A stretch of DNA of 64,000 nt from Agaricus subrufescens (GCA_029945375.1 CM057066.1:2170001-2234000), one strand, 5' to 3'. Shown: positions 10,002 to 21,440, counted from the stretch's first letter. Notes: a model not told the origin generated them from the letters alone. Numbers and translations are program-made.

Positions 10002-10834
10002 TGGACGACTCTCTGTAACTCTAAACTATAGATTTATAGGTTGTTTGTCCGAAATCTATGTGGAAATCTATTGAACCGTAACGCATGTATGTAGGTAGAC
10101 TAGATAATAGATATACACATAGCCATTGCCATACAAGGGCTTGATCCGTGTTTGGATTGATAAGCATGTCACCGCAATGGACAACCTTGATCACGATGAT
10201 CTGGGTGAACTTTTTGTGACTCAACAAATCCAAGACACTTATTTTCGTCAACTACAAGCCTTGGAGGACGAAGAAGACGATTTTGTGCTAACAGTCGCCA
10301 GAATAGTTGTATTCATCAATCAAGAAACGTGTGCTATCCAAAACGAGCATCGGGCTCGCACCTGCCATCCAAGCGGATCTCTTACCCAACCCCCGGTATC
10401 TGACACCACGGCTCATCATATAACCAGTGCAATGAATGCGCCTTTATCACGACCACGGGCCTCAATTTTTCAAACATTTCAATTAATTTTCGAAACTGCC
10501 TTTGAGCGGTTATGGAACCAGTCTTAATCATCATAAGTGAGACGTATTGTAACTAGTGCGAAACACCAGTGTACGTAGGAGACACACGGATGATGATCAA
10601 TTGTTAATCAGACCCTGAGTACTTTCCAGGTGTTGATTTGAAAATGTACTGGTTGAGTGTGTGAAATTATGTCATACCGTAAGAAAGTTTGAAAGGCCTT
10701 CAAGTCTGCAGTTTTCTAGATTTTTAAGATCCACTGGCACAGTTACTTGATATATCCATCGGCATCTCCGGCATGTAGTTTAGAATCTATAAATTTATAG
10801 AAATTTATTATCTAGAGTTACGGAGAGTCGTCCA
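10002..10834. mobile_element. 833-bp element with 22-bp terminal inverted repeats
   Basis: The left end reads TGGACGACTCTCTGTAACTC and the right end, inverted, TGGACGACTCTCCGTAACTC, followed by TA on both sides; one mismatch in 22. The similarity continues weakly inwards into AT-rich sequence containing CTATAAATTTATAG. No clear target-site duplication is seen. The interior holds one ORF (10126-10527). The size suggests a non-autonomous DNA transposon; the superfamily is not assignable from the termini. Confidence 0.65.
10126..10527 (+). CDS. ORF inside the inverted-repeat element
   Basis: 133 codons, no introns needed. It is acidic in the first half (LQALEDEEDDF) and predicted helical, and has a Phe-rich C-terminus. 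It does not resemble a transposase DDE domain. It may be a captured gene fragment or spurious. The neighbouring termini at 10002 and 10834 are the reason to look at it. Confidence 0.3.
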   Translation: MPYKGLIRVWIDKHVTAMDNLDHDDLGELFVTQQIQDTYFRQLQALEDEEDDFVLTVARIVVFINQETCAIQNEHRARTCHPSGSLTQPPVSDTTAHHITSAMNAPLSRPRASIFQTFQLIFETAFERLWNQS

Positions 10835-11049
10835 ATGATTGATCAAAGTACCTTTTTGTGCTTCACCTTGACACAAGCGATTGTCCTCCGGACCCCCGTC
10901 CCGGCCTCTCTCTCTATATATATCAGTATTCATTTTCCCTGGCGGCGATCACTCAATGATCCTGCCAGGCGGGGTCCAGAAGTCTTTAAATAATTGGCCT
11001 GACAGGTTCCTGCATCCCAGCACTCCAAAGAATTCCCTAATTCTCGCCC

Positions 11050-12133
11050 ATGTCACCTGTCAAACAGAATACCACCGAACTCTTCTTCCCCCTAGACGAT
11101 GCTGCGAAGACGTCAGATGCCATACCCGTGCCTACAGTCGATTCCTTGGTACCTATACTTGGCTGTGCTAATTTGATTCACACCCTAACCAGGCCTTTTC
11201 TAGACTCATAGGGTAACTTCTCAGCTCAGTCATCTCGGCCGCGTCTTCTGGTCCATCGTCACCTTCATCACCACCATGATTATACTGTTCTATGCTGCCG
11301 CGGACATGGGGATTATTCCACCTGCCCTCTTTGAACAGTTCATGCCAGTGGACAGACTTTACACTGTGGAATCGCGCCGCTGTTCACTTGAGCAGATTGA
11401 CAGACGCCTTCAAATAATAGAATCTCGACTGGATTCTGTTCAAATCCCGCCCTCCTTTCAACTAAACATGCTCTCTTCCCGTCTCGAAGCTACAGAGGCA
11501 TACGTCCGGAGCATCTCTACCATTCTTGAAGGAGCTCAGCCCCGAAATGTGGCTCTGTGGGCCGATGGTGCGCGGCATGTAAAGGCACTCACCTCACCCA
11601 CTTATAAGCCCAGACGGAGCAGCCTTTTTCAATATTTCTGGCATTCGAAAGGCATCACTGTCCCCCCCTCACACGTGCTCAACGGTGCACCTACTTCCTA
11701 CTGTTGGGAGTTTGCAGGATCGACGGGACAATTTGCTGCCCGTCTCTCCGAGCAAAGCCAAGTCGCGTCAATAAGCATTTTTCATGCCCATCGTCGCACC
11801 CTATCTTCAGTTGCAGCATCCAAAGCACCCAAAATGTTTATTTTATGGGGCTTATACTCTGAAACTGCTTCAATCCCACCAGGCACTATATGGAAGCCAG
11901 TTTCTGATTTCTTTACACTCCCTAATCCCCCGCCCGGTATACAGCATAGTGACCGTCTTGTGTTTCTTGCCAACGGGACATACGATCAGGTTTCATCCCG
12001 TACTCGCCAGCACTTCAACATACCATCCCCCCTTCCCCCAGTCGATGTTGTTGTTTTAGAGATTTTAAATAACTGGGGCTCAAATACTACCTGTTTGTAT
12101 GGCTTTGGCGTTCATATCGAGCCTATTGAATAG
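11050..12133 (+). CDS. SUN-domain protein
   Basis: Exon 1 (11050-11148) encodes a 33-residue leader. An intron at 11149-11203 leads in phase 0 into exon 2 (11204-12133), for 342 residues. Order: short N-terminal tail; membrane helix VFWSIVTFITTMIILFYAAA (about residues 46-65); coiled coil (EQIDRRLQIIESRLDSV, about 95-150); then a SUN domain over the last about 180 residues. SUN hallmarks include the NGAPTSYCWEFAGSTGQFAA block, ISIFHAHRRTLSS, APKMFILWG and VVVLEILNNWGSNTTCLYGF. SUN proteins sit in the inner nuclear membrane with the SUN domain in the perinuclear space and bind KASH partners. This one is short, and could be a variant form acting at nuclear envelope or ER. It converges with the next gene, only 40 bp apart. 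Confidence 0.9.
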
Positions 12134-12173
12134 TTTCTTCGGGTATCACACTTAGAGAGCCGCATATGATTTA

Positions 12174-12785
12174 TTACTTTCTATATACAAAGATTAGATC
12201 TTGTGGGTCTGCGGGAAAGAAGAGCCTCGGGCCTTGTTTTACCACCCGTGTGAAACTAATGTTTCTGTAAGTGTACAAGTCCGCATGATCAAAGGCCGGG
12301 CTTACCGTGAAACAAGAAAATTAACCATTTTATCGTCACCCTTTCGCATGTTGACAAACGTTTGAGGGTTGACAATTCCGCAACGTAATACCACTATATC
12401 ACCTCGCCACTCTACGTTGCTTGGGCAACTAGGGATACTCCGATTGATGGGAAGACTGCAATGGTTTTTGGCAGCAACAAGAAAGCGATGCTGTTTTCCT
12501 CTGTTCAGCACTGTAATGATACGGTCATGAATCCAGGGCTGTTCGGTCCTTGCAGAAAAAATTCCTTCGACAAGGGCGTGTTGCCATTTCCCGAGATCTT
12601 GGCATAAACACCAGTCAAAATGTGGACTGAGCCGCTCAGCGGAATACACTCTGCATCGTTTCTGAGTAAATTTAGACTGGTCAAGGATTATTAGCTTCCA
12701 GGGAGAAAGGATGACAATTCAATGAAAGCATTCAGTGACTCACCTTTGGAAGAGGTGAGGCTGGATCACCACGAGTCGTCGGCAT
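12174..12785 (-). CDS. Conserved-looking small protein of unknown function
   Basis: Three exons (12785-12744, 12694-12306, 12264-12174) give 173 residues. Introns of 49 and 41 nt have GT-AG ends. The second intron was recognised because the apparent stop at MVNFLVSR lies on GTAAGC and splicing opens NISFTRVVKQGPRLFFPADP to a new stop. The protein contains FDWCLCQDLGKWQHALVEG and EWRGDIVVLRCG, and looks like a compact globular domain without signal peptide or membrane helix. I cannot name the family. It is transcribed towards the SUN gene. Confidence 0.65.
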
Positions 12786-13023
12786 GGTCAGTTCTGTAAG
12801 TCGAAGGTATCTGCTTATATTGACTTCTATATATATACAGATTTCCGCCGATCGACGCCACCCGGATTTGGTCCAAGTAAATATGTCGGGATCCGGAACT
12901 TTGAGTGGAACTGCCCTGAAATCTTAGATCCATTTACCTCAAGACGAAATTTGAACCCCGGGCTATTCGGATATCCTGCGTTTCTTTTCCCTCTCATCTT
13001 CCACCAACGCCCCCTCCCCCACA
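12786..13023. promoter_or_regulatory. Divergent promoter region
   Basis: Shared upstream region of the divergent small genes at 12.2-12.8 and 13.0-13.9 kb, with a TATATATATA-like tract near 12828-12838. No defined operator seen. Confidence 0.35.
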
Positions 13024-13919
13024 ATGGCATCCCCCTCGTTTTGTAATAGCGAGAGTCCAAAAGGATGTTTCTTCCTCGTTGTCCAGAAAGATCAATCAAA
13101 GACTACAGAAATCCATCATCCAGCGCACTCCCGTGGTTTCTTCAGGAAACGGATGCTACTCGACCGCCGCAACTCCCCTTCTAGGCTTCGAAAGGTCTGT
13201 ACAGGATACCAACTCCATGCTTTTGTCATTTCCTGAATTTTGTGCAGCTCCATACGTCGCGTGAAGTTCACTTCTTGGACGATCCAGTTTCGTCGCCTAG
13301 TGAATCACAATTTGGAACCAGTCCCGAAAAGCTGAAGGCTGTAGGAACATATGTCTCCCAGAATGACTTAGAAAGAACGTTATCAGATATGACCGCCCTC
13401 ACCGAAAGCGATGACACAACTTTGAATCCGAAAGCTGATCCTAGAAAGCGGAGTCCTCAGTCTGGTAAAAAGTTGCAGTCAGAATTGTTACCGTTGAGTG
13501 CCAAGCTCGTCAGTCCTCTCTCTTTCTTACTTTCAACAGGGTAACATGGTTCATTGCAGACCGCTGGCAAATCACCCTATCTTAACCCGCATCGAATCCC
13601 GCTTTATGGTAAAAAACCGGCTCAAACCTGGTTTTATGACCGTCAGACCCGTCCAATATCAGAACCTCCTCAAGCTCCACCCCATGTCTGTATCCCCTAC
13701 AAGTCAGTTTATGTCTGTGATGTTGTATGTGACGGGATCTGCACCGAACGACAGACCTGGATCAACGAAAACGACGAGGGGGTTCAGTGGCTACTGGTTT
13801 GCGAAACAGCTGATGCAATGCAATACATTGATGGAGAAGCATACGTTTGTTACATAGGCGAAAGAGGTCCCCGTTGGGTAAAGCGGAGATCATACGTTAC
13901 CTACCAGGGAAGGAAGTAG
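13024..13919 (+). CDS. Orphan protein with cysteine-rich C-terminal region
   Basis: Exons 13024-13194, 13248-13508 and 13560-13919 join in phase 0 to 263 residues. The N-terminal half is polar and low in structure. The third exon encodes a compact domain with six cysteines (VCIPYKSVYVCDVVCDGICT, then WLLVCETADAMQYIDGEAYVC and GPRWVKRRSYVTY). No signal peptide is apparent. I do not recognise the family. The ATG at 13024 was chosen because it alone is in phase with exon 2 across the first intron. Confidence 0.6.
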
Positions 13920-14470
13920 GTTATGTAAAAAGAATTGAAATTATGGATGCTATTTAAATATAAGTGGATTTTCTCGAAGTACATTTAGATCCTGCCTAGA
14001 TCTGTAGATTGTGTCGAGATCACGATCGTCTTCCTCAGTCTCCTTTTCTTCTGAAAAAATGTATTTTTGTTTTTTAAACGCTGTATCTTCAATTTCTTCT
14101 CCATCTGTATGTGTGCTGTGAAACCGTGATCAGTCAATCTGTCAGCGGACTCATTACTACAACTTAGCTTCTCATGGACGAAGTCTACCGACACTATTTG
14201 TTGCTTGGTCACGTTTTTGCTAAAGACTTAGACAATTTTCACTCCCGTAGACTGGTTCACCAAAGGGTTGTGACAGATTTCAGTGTGGAGCTACGGCCCG
14301 CAAAGTTCAGAAAATGAATTAATCCAGTAGCAAAAGCCGTATAGGGCCGCATACTTTGTGAAACTTTCTTTGTCTTGATACGGTCATGATGCACTTGTCT
14401 GCCTACCATTTGCGACCTCTGGTCGCTCCTCTGATGATTCCGAGTCCTTTCTGTATGCTTCATTTTTATC
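13920..14470. other. Intergenic / unresolved 5' region
   Basis: Contains the unresolved upstream part of the next gene. An open frame in phase with it runs back to about 14380 without an ATG. Confidence 0.3.
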
Positions 14471-15346
14471 TCACGAAAATACTCCTCATTTCTTGTCGCT
14501 AGATACTCTTGATGGTTTTCAATTCACTCCCGGTGGTGGTTTTCTAGTTCAAACGCAAAGTGGGACTGGTTCAAGGGTAAGCACTAAGTTCTTTCTGTGA
14601 CCTTGTCTGACGATTTCTCATGTAAGGACTCTCCTTCAGTCTGTGTCTCCAAGGATTATCAGGTTGAAAACTCATCTCCCAGTGGGGGTGAGACTGTGAA
14701 CATTTTGGCCCGTTTGAAGGACATGGAGACCATCTCCAACACAATTACCATTGCTGCAAATGGTAGCAATCAGGCCTTATTCCGAGATCAAGTCTGTAGC
14801 CATCTAACAACGCTCATGGAGACTTTAAAAAAAACAACAAGCGATTTCATTGAGTTTGGTCTCATTGTGGAGAGTTGTAAAGAGCGGTATGTCTGTTTCC
14901 TGTTTACCTGGACTGTGAACTTATTTCTATTTTACAGAATAAATCTCATCCAATGCGCTGCCCATAGTCGGTATCGCATCAAAGACAACATACGTGCTAA
15001 TCGAATATTTAATCATGAGATGCGCGAGGCAATTGTCGAGCTTTTGCATTACGGGGTCGAGTTTCAAGTCTACCTTGAGCGTAATTACATTGGGCCTGCC
15101 ATGTCTTTTGGCAATTTAAAACGCCTGATTACAATGGAATCAATGGTACAGAATCTCGAGGCACGTCCAATTGTCGAACCCGACGGCGGGAAGAAACAGT
15201 ACTTGTCCGTTGTCCAGGATCAAATGAAATATATGGAAACACACCTCGATGGGTTTCTGGATGAATTTTGGCGCGGTGGGAAAAGTATGTTAGATAGGAG
15301 CAAAGCTGTATGGACTTCGGCCATGTCTCTTGTTGATGTAGCGTAG
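14470..15346 (+). CDS. Helical protein with FxFxPGGGF signature (start unresolved)
   Basis: Three exons are clear: up to 14576, 14627-14886, and 14938-15346 with the stop at the end. Exon 1 ends in LDGFQFTPGGGFLVQTQS. Exons 2 and 3 encode long amphipathic helices (DMETISNTITIAANGSNQAL, LTTLMETLKKTTSDFIEFGL, EMREAIVELLHYGVEFQVYL, VVQDQMKYMETHLDGFLDEF). No membrane helix or catalytic motif is visible; the hydrophobic stretch near 14900 is an intron. The PGGGF segment recurs in the gene at 18.3 kb, so the two are probably paralogs. I found no ATG in frame, so the 5' end is missing from this model. Function unknown. Confidence 0.5.
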
Positions 15347-16289
15347 ATTTGACGTAGCACTCAGAACTTTCTCCCAAGAACTTCTGGATTAATTTTGCTG
15401 TTGCTCCCAAAACTGAGCCCGAACTGGATCACCGTATCTACATAATTGCAGAATGACAATCCAAGCAGCCATGCTCCTCCCCAATTTCTCGTGGCCGGCC
15501 CCTCGTGCAAAGCCCATCTTTGGGTCGTCCAACCTCTAGTTCATCCTTCTTTTCCCAGGCTCACATCAAGCCGCAGGTGTCTCTCGCCTTACCGCCCAGA
15601 GTAGCCGTCTGTTACTATAGCAGGAATGGTCATACAGATCTCATCAAACAGAGCTCTACTCAATGAAGACCTTTCGTTATGTGTATGTAATATAAGCCAT
15701 ACATATATATACGTATACATGCGTGCTTGTATATCGTGAAAGAATAGGCCACGTGCATCAGATTTCAGGCTTGCACTCAACATTTGGATCCGCTTAGCTG
15801 ATTGTTGTCAAATGTTTCAGATAGCTAGATCCGCACGAATCAGGATCAGCAGCGATTTCAGATTTGTGTGCACAAAAGAAATTTGGTGCCGTCATTTCAG
15901 CAGACACACTTGCGATTCAGTGGGGGGCCAGTGGAGAGTCAAAAATGGCAGCGTTGGTACTGATTCATCTCATAACCCACACCGAGTACATGCACTGCAA
16001 AAAATGGCACCCTAGTTACTCCCTTACATAGCGTTGGCTAATCGTTGGCTAATGTATCACACACCCGAATATTCCTGGGAATAGCAATTACAATTGCGAT
16101 TACGATTCCAATGTTTACCATGAGCTCATACAAAGTTGGGGTCGACGGCGACTTCAATTCAACAACTATTGGATTTGATTCATGGAGCGAGACCGAATCA
16201 GGATAATTTAATTTCCGCGGAGATTCTTTCCATTGAATGGCCTTCCATACAGTTATTAAAAAGACTTGATACTGACTCCGTCTCTGGCA
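15347..16289. other. Intergenic
   Basis: A TATATATACG tract lies near 15700-15725. Weak, diverged resemblance to R1 phrases (for example CAATTGCGATTACGATTCC at 16092-16110). No gene supported. Confidence 0.35.
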
Positions 16290-16878
16290 ATGGATCTTGC
16301 TCTCTACTACCTCGAATCTTCTCATCCCTCCCTGCTTGGAAGTAGTGATGAAGTGACATACCTACTCCTGGAAGCCCGTCAGGCTAACAAGCGAATATTT
16401 GAGCGAATAAAAATCAATGAGTACGATGCGCATTCTGCGTTTAAACACCTGTGCAATATGCAAGTGAGCACCCCATTTTGTCCCCAAGCCTGTCACTAAC
16501 TTATCTTATTAGGTTCTTTGTGAGGAACAACAAGGCCTCATCGAGTCGGGTTCCCTGTTTGTCAAGCTTTGGAAAGGGGAGGACATAGAAAACATAAAGT
16601 TGTTTCTGCAGCGTTGTGAACAGGTATACATCCATATATCTTGAGGTTCATCATTGGATGTTGAGCACTGAATCATGTTCCACATTAGTTGGATATGCGC
16701 CTTAAAACAACCCTGAGAAATATGTCCACGCTTAACCAAGATTGTCAAGTATCATTGTCTGAAATAAAGGTTTGTTTGGTTCTCTTGACGTTCATAGTAA
16801 GAGTTGATTAGATTTGGTGACTAGATGCTGTGTCAACGAAGGCTTCACTTTGTCACCCTAATGGAAAACACTCTCTAA
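16290..16878 (+). CDS. Small helical protein, four exons
   Basis: Exons 16290-16463, 16513-16623, 16689-16769 and 16825-16878 are all phase 0 and give 139 residues. The protein is almost entirely helical: MDLALYYLESSHPSLLG, TYLLLEARQANKRIFERIKI, FLQRCEQ then LDMRLKTTLRNMSTLNQD. An in-frame stop just upstream supports the ATG at 16290. No membrane segment is seen. It belongs by position and character to the cluster of helical genes at 14.4-21.4 kb. Function unknown. Confidence 0.6.
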
Positions 16879-17584
16879 TCAAGCGCAACAATGGTTGTGA
16901 GACACATATCTCAGCTTTTGAAGCTGGAGAGGGTGTCTATCATATCTACCGTACATAGAAATGGTGGAATTACTATGGCTGCAGCTATCAATTGCGTTGT
17001 TTACAATTAGATCGTTGAGGGACTTGCGAAAGAGTGTGGGCATGTACGCGAGCCATCATATATCATATCCCGTGTTTTTGCCGCACTTTTCCTGGGAAGG
17101 TCAGCGTCCAGGCGTTGAGCCTGCGTAGGTCCTGCAGCCGTGTCTAATGGGCTGTTACACATATAGCTACGGCCTCTTGATATGTACACTTTGACGCAGC
17201 AAAGACACGGCACCCGGCAGCAGCACCCGCAGTGTCTGTAGATAATGAACTGTATACACCCTCAAAAAAGAAGTTCAGTGACAAAAATAAAAGAACAATG
17301 ATTAGATACTTACTAGGCTTAGCCTGCGTGAAATGCTTGTCCGCGCGCGCGGGCTCCTCGTTTTTGCTGTAGCCCTGCTTTACCTGCATTTGTCCGCATT
17401 AATGTGCGTCCGCGCGCAGATTACGCACATTCGCTGTAGCCCTCAATCACTGGGGGTTTATGAAACTTTGTCATATACTAGTTCCCGACTCATACACTCA
17501 CGGGGATCTTGCATAGTTGGTGAGAAGTGTTTGGGTTTTGGAATAGCCTTTGAGTTGCTCACTTAGACGGTATAGTGTTTCAAG
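16879..17584. other. Intergenic
   Basis: Two open frames (17144-17389 minus, 17333-17566 plus) cross this stretch in hydrophobic, low-quality sequence; neither is supported. Confidence 0.4.
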
Positions 17585-18000
17585 GTAAGTGGTGGTAAAT
17601 GCGACTGCAACCATGGTTACACTATCTTCCGCATGAGCTCACCCAAAGGCAGGTCTGACGGTGACCTTAATTTGTGGTGGAGTGACTTACCACTTTCGCC
17701 GAGCATTTAGTATTCAGTTCTATTTTTGTTAAGTGACTCAGGATCGACGGCCACAGAGTGAGTCACAACCAATTTTCATTTCCGCTGCACACAGCAGATC
17801 ATATCTCAGATTTAGGGTGCTTGTTGCGATTACGCGGTATTTTCTGCAAGGTCTAGTGCATCTTTCTACACCAATTTTCATTTCCGCTACACACAACAGA
17901 TCATATCCCAGATTTTGGGTGTTTGTTACACTTACCATTGCGATTACGATACTTTCCGCAAGAGCTAGTGCATCTTTCTACACCATCTTCGGGCTGGCCT
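17585..18000 (+). repeat. Dispersed repeat R1, copy 2 (two tandem units)
   Basis: The units at about 17778-17872 and 17872-17985 share CCAATTTTCATTTCCGCT, GCAGATCATATC, GCGATTACG and CTAGTGCATCTTTCTACACC. The preceding flank has GTGACTCAGGATCGACGGCCAC, as in the copy at 1190-1740 in the opposite orientation. The units are about 110 bp long. Confidence 0.75.
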
Positions 18001-18310
18001 CGGGCCTCCGCCGAACTAGTTTCAAATATATCGCTGTTGAATGTCAGGGTGGGTGTATTATATTGTTCCTTACATGGAGAACACGCACGGCAACCGCCTA
18101 AGCAGCCAGGTTGCAGCGGTAGATCGTTTTTGGGTGAAGAATATACTTGTGACTCATTGTGTTGACATCTCTACCGCAGGTTGCAAGGATGTCCCGAGGC
18201 GACGTTACGGAATATTATTGAATAAGTTTCGATAGCCAAAGACCATCCCAGGTATATCTTCTGCTCCGTACAAAATATTTCTGATAGCCATTCTGCAGAT
18301 TCGAAGCCGA

Positions 18311-19370
18311 ATGGAGTCTAAGCCGGACAGTCGCTTGCCTCTCATGATACCTACATTTTCCGGTATGGCTGCATTCATTTGCTTGATTCTTATTCTGATT
18401 CATCTCTCAGTCAAGATAGAAGACTTTCTCTTTATCCCAGGCGGAGGTTTCTCCCTTGTCCCAAGTCAGATTAAGGAGCCTGTCTATCCGCCAAGAGTCA
18501 GTGGTAATGAAACCCCCACATCAGCACCTCCACATGATGGCGTGTTTGGGACGCTCCTATGTGTTGATGCCACGGCTCTGACAGCAAATGTCTCCTCCGG
18601 TGATGTCTTCAGTTTCTCACTGTATCACGACCTCTGTGAAAATGGTGAAGATGGTTATGATAGTGACCATGATGACAGTCATCACGCCCAATTTGATGAT
18701 AGCACACCGCCTCATTATCACAACACCGCAAAGCTGTTATCGGCTTTGGACAAATTGAAAGCCTCTGCATCAGAGCTATCATCCACCTTCAATAGTCACG
18801 AAGACGCTGTATCGAAGAAAAGAATAACTGGGGCTATAGAAACATTTGCTAGTGGCGTCAACTGCTGCGTTGCTGGTCTTCTCTTGCTGAAGGAGCAGAT
18901 GAAGACCGTTGACATCCAGTGAGTGTTTCTGAGTTATTTTATTCTCATGAATCAAACAAGACTACAGAGCATCAGTCCTATATCCTCCTCTAGCGCGCCG
19001 CAAAGTTTGGACCGTGGAGCGCATTGGCCAGGGCGCCGGTGTCTTTTACAATCACTTGGTGGCTTCCACCCATCACTTGATGGAGCTGGAAACCAAGTTT
19101 GAGATATTTCTTCTTCGTTGGTTTCAAGTTACAAGACAGTTCAACCAGCTGAGCCAACTTGTAATGATTGAGAGGTCTGTGAGACAATCGCCTAAAGAAC
19201 TCCAAAGGCAGAGTCAAGTTCACTTGGGGAATATGTTGGAGTTGCTGCAGGAAATCATTCAGAGATTTTTAAGGAAGGGATCACGGAACTTGCAAGAATG
19301 CAAGATGCTCAGAATTTATTTTTGTCAAGTTCTATGCGCCATCCCCAGCCTCAATGCTTTAAATAGGTGA
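18311..19370 (+). CDS. Helical protein with FxFxPGGGF signature, paralog of the 14.5-kb gene
   Basis: Most likely exons are 18311-18362, 18411-18918 and 18968-19370 (320 residues). After the short leader comes DFLFIPGGGFSLVPSQ, then an acidic and His-rich linker (DGYDSDHDDSHHAQFDDS). Long helices follow: LLSALDKLKASASELSSTFN, FNQLSQLVMIERSVRQSPKE, MLELLQEIIQRFLRKGS. The hydrophobic stretch at 18363-18410 has perfect GT-AG borders, is 48 nt and keeps frame, so I treat it as an intron; if retained it would be a membrane helix. The PGGGF segment ties it to the gene at 14.5 kb. No enzymatic motif is seen. Function unknown. Confidence 0.6.
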
Positions 19371-20235
19371 GCCTTTATTTATTATCATGGTATTGCAAAT
19401 CATTCTGATCCCAGTTGTTAATAGGGTTTGACCTACAATTGTTTCTGAATCCCGTTAGAATAATACTGTTCCAACACCAGGCTCTACCCTCTTACAAATA
19501 TTCTCCGCGTCATAGCTACAAAATGATTAGGTTGAGATTAGACAGTTTATTTACGAGACGGTCCAAACTGCATAACAATTCTAATTTGATTTAAATTGGA
19601 GAAAATATTTACAGGAGGCCCCATTGTTGTTGATATTTGGCACACCTGGTTCCAATTAGTCAAGTCAAAGCAAATGAGCTACCTAATGATTTGTAGGCAC
19701 GATCGCCAAACAAAAATAGCCCTTATGTAAATCTAACACAAGCCATTCTCATCTTCAGATCCAGATTTACATCTTAACTTCCTCTTCCCGTTTCTTTCGG
19801 CAATGTATAGGACCCTGAGTCACTCGTTGATATGCCATTTAGGCATAGCAGAACGTAACACACTGAGCTTCTTTAGCTGATGCGTCACCATACATCTTGT
19901 TATCTTAGCAGTTACGCTCCACTTTGGCAGGATCCCGCCAGCCAAAAAAATTTTCACAGTATCTGAGGATTGGTGAGCTCCGTTGACCCTTCAGACACAA
20001 ATGTAACTTCCTTTTTTGTATAATGCCTTGGCCTCCGCCTCTGGACTGACATAGGATTTTGGTTACGCTCAGTCCCAAGAAACTATTCTTTCCTTCACCT
20101 GCAATTTCCCAAGGGCTTTGACACCCTGCTCAATTTGAGCCGCCTTGAGATAATTTGTGCAGTAGGTGCTTACTCTGGTGGGAAGATCTGTTCAATTTGA
20201 AATTTGCAACATAGGGAACATAGCAGTATCTGAGT
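19371..20235. other. Intergenic
   Basis: AT-rich, no ORF of note, no repeat shared with the rest of the window that I can see. Confidence 0.4.
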
Positions 20236-21440
20236 ATGGAAGACTATCATGGGGAACAGCCTGAACGTCGGCTGACACAGGTGGAAGAAGAAATCACATC
20301 CATTGGGATTACACAAAGACTGTGTAAAGAGTCTGTTGAGAAAATCTCAGTCCGTATTTTTTTTGTCTGAAGTAGTGATTCAATTTTTCACCACTCTCAA
20401 TGATTTTATAGGCTATTTACCAAGAAGATGTCTATAGCATCCTAGAACACATTCAAAAAGCAGTGGAGATAATTGAGACCAAACAAAAGCTCACCAGTGA
20501 ACATTTTGGCCGAATCCGGAGCGATCTACGTGATATGCACCAAAGCATAGAAAAGAGGTCTCATCAGCTAGAAGAAGGAATTGCAACTTATATTGGCGAC
20601 ATTGTGGGGTCCCTTAGTCAACAAATGATACAGAACCAGTCTACAAACCGTCTTCAGGGTGACCAACTAATCCACACTCTTCAAGCGTCTTTGGCCACCC
20701 AGGCAGAGGGGAGAGAGGATTTCCTTCAATCCAAATCACTCATCAATGCAAGACTAGCTACCATCCACGGCGTCTGCAGTGGATTGGAACAGGTGCTTCA
20801 GAAGCTCTCAGAAGATATTCTACACCGTTTCCCAGATGCACCCTTGGAATCTAATGTAGCATCGCTTGAAGAAGACATGAACAATACACTCTCAGACACA
20901 ACTGGTTGGTGACCTTCCACTCTAAACTTGCTGTCTTATTGAATTTTCTTTGATAGTCCGGCTGGTGGATTGCTATCATGCAGCATACTCTGGCCTGAGC
21001 ACGCTTTGTAAGTGCCTTTTGCTGCTTCCTCCTATAGCAATTAATTTTTTTCCGTGCAGGCCCGTCCATTCTCAAATACATGAACAGTTTTTTGACAGCA
21101 GCCGTTGAGAAGGACGGTATTTGTCATAAAAGAATTGTTGCTTTTTTCACTGATTTATCTGCACTTGTAATCAAATTTTATCAGCGTGTTACCGCCTTTA
21201 ATCATTTAGCTTTTCCCTTTCTATTCACCCTTGTATTAATCTCTGCGTGGTGCTTTTTTTTAGGTGATGATGGGGACCGGTCGCTACTGTATCATCCAAC
21301 TTTATCCTATATCTAGATCGCTTCATGGTTTGGGATCCTTCTATATATGGTTAATACATTGTTGCAAAACCTTTTTCCTGATTTTGCGGACTCTATTTTT
21401 GGCCATCTGCCTAGTTGGAAGCAACGATTCCTTCACGTAA
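20236..21440 (+). CDS. Coiled-coil protein, multi-exon
   Basis: Exons 20236-20349, 20412-20904, 20957-21007 and 21060-21187 join with consistent phases. The 3' end is uncertain: either an intron 21188-21263 and a last exon to 21440, or read-through to a stop at 21316. The body is a long coiled coil (SILEHIQKAVEIIETKQKL, RIRSDLRDMHQSIEKRSHQL, LASLEEDM-like heptads near the end) followed by RLVDCYHAAYSGLSTLC and KRIVAFFTDLSALVIKFYQR. No signal peptide is seen. It closes the helical-gene cluster. I do not recognise the family. Confidence 0.6.

Noticed and set aside
12940..12965. Second tRNA-like string (GGGGTTCAAATTTCG, minus)
   Set aside because: The T stem does not pair and there is no anticodon arm at the right distance.
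17144..17566. Hydrophobic frames on both strands read as signal-peptide proteins
   Set aside because: No domain, splice or repeat support; strands overlap with similar-quality frames, and the leader-like stretch is low complexity.
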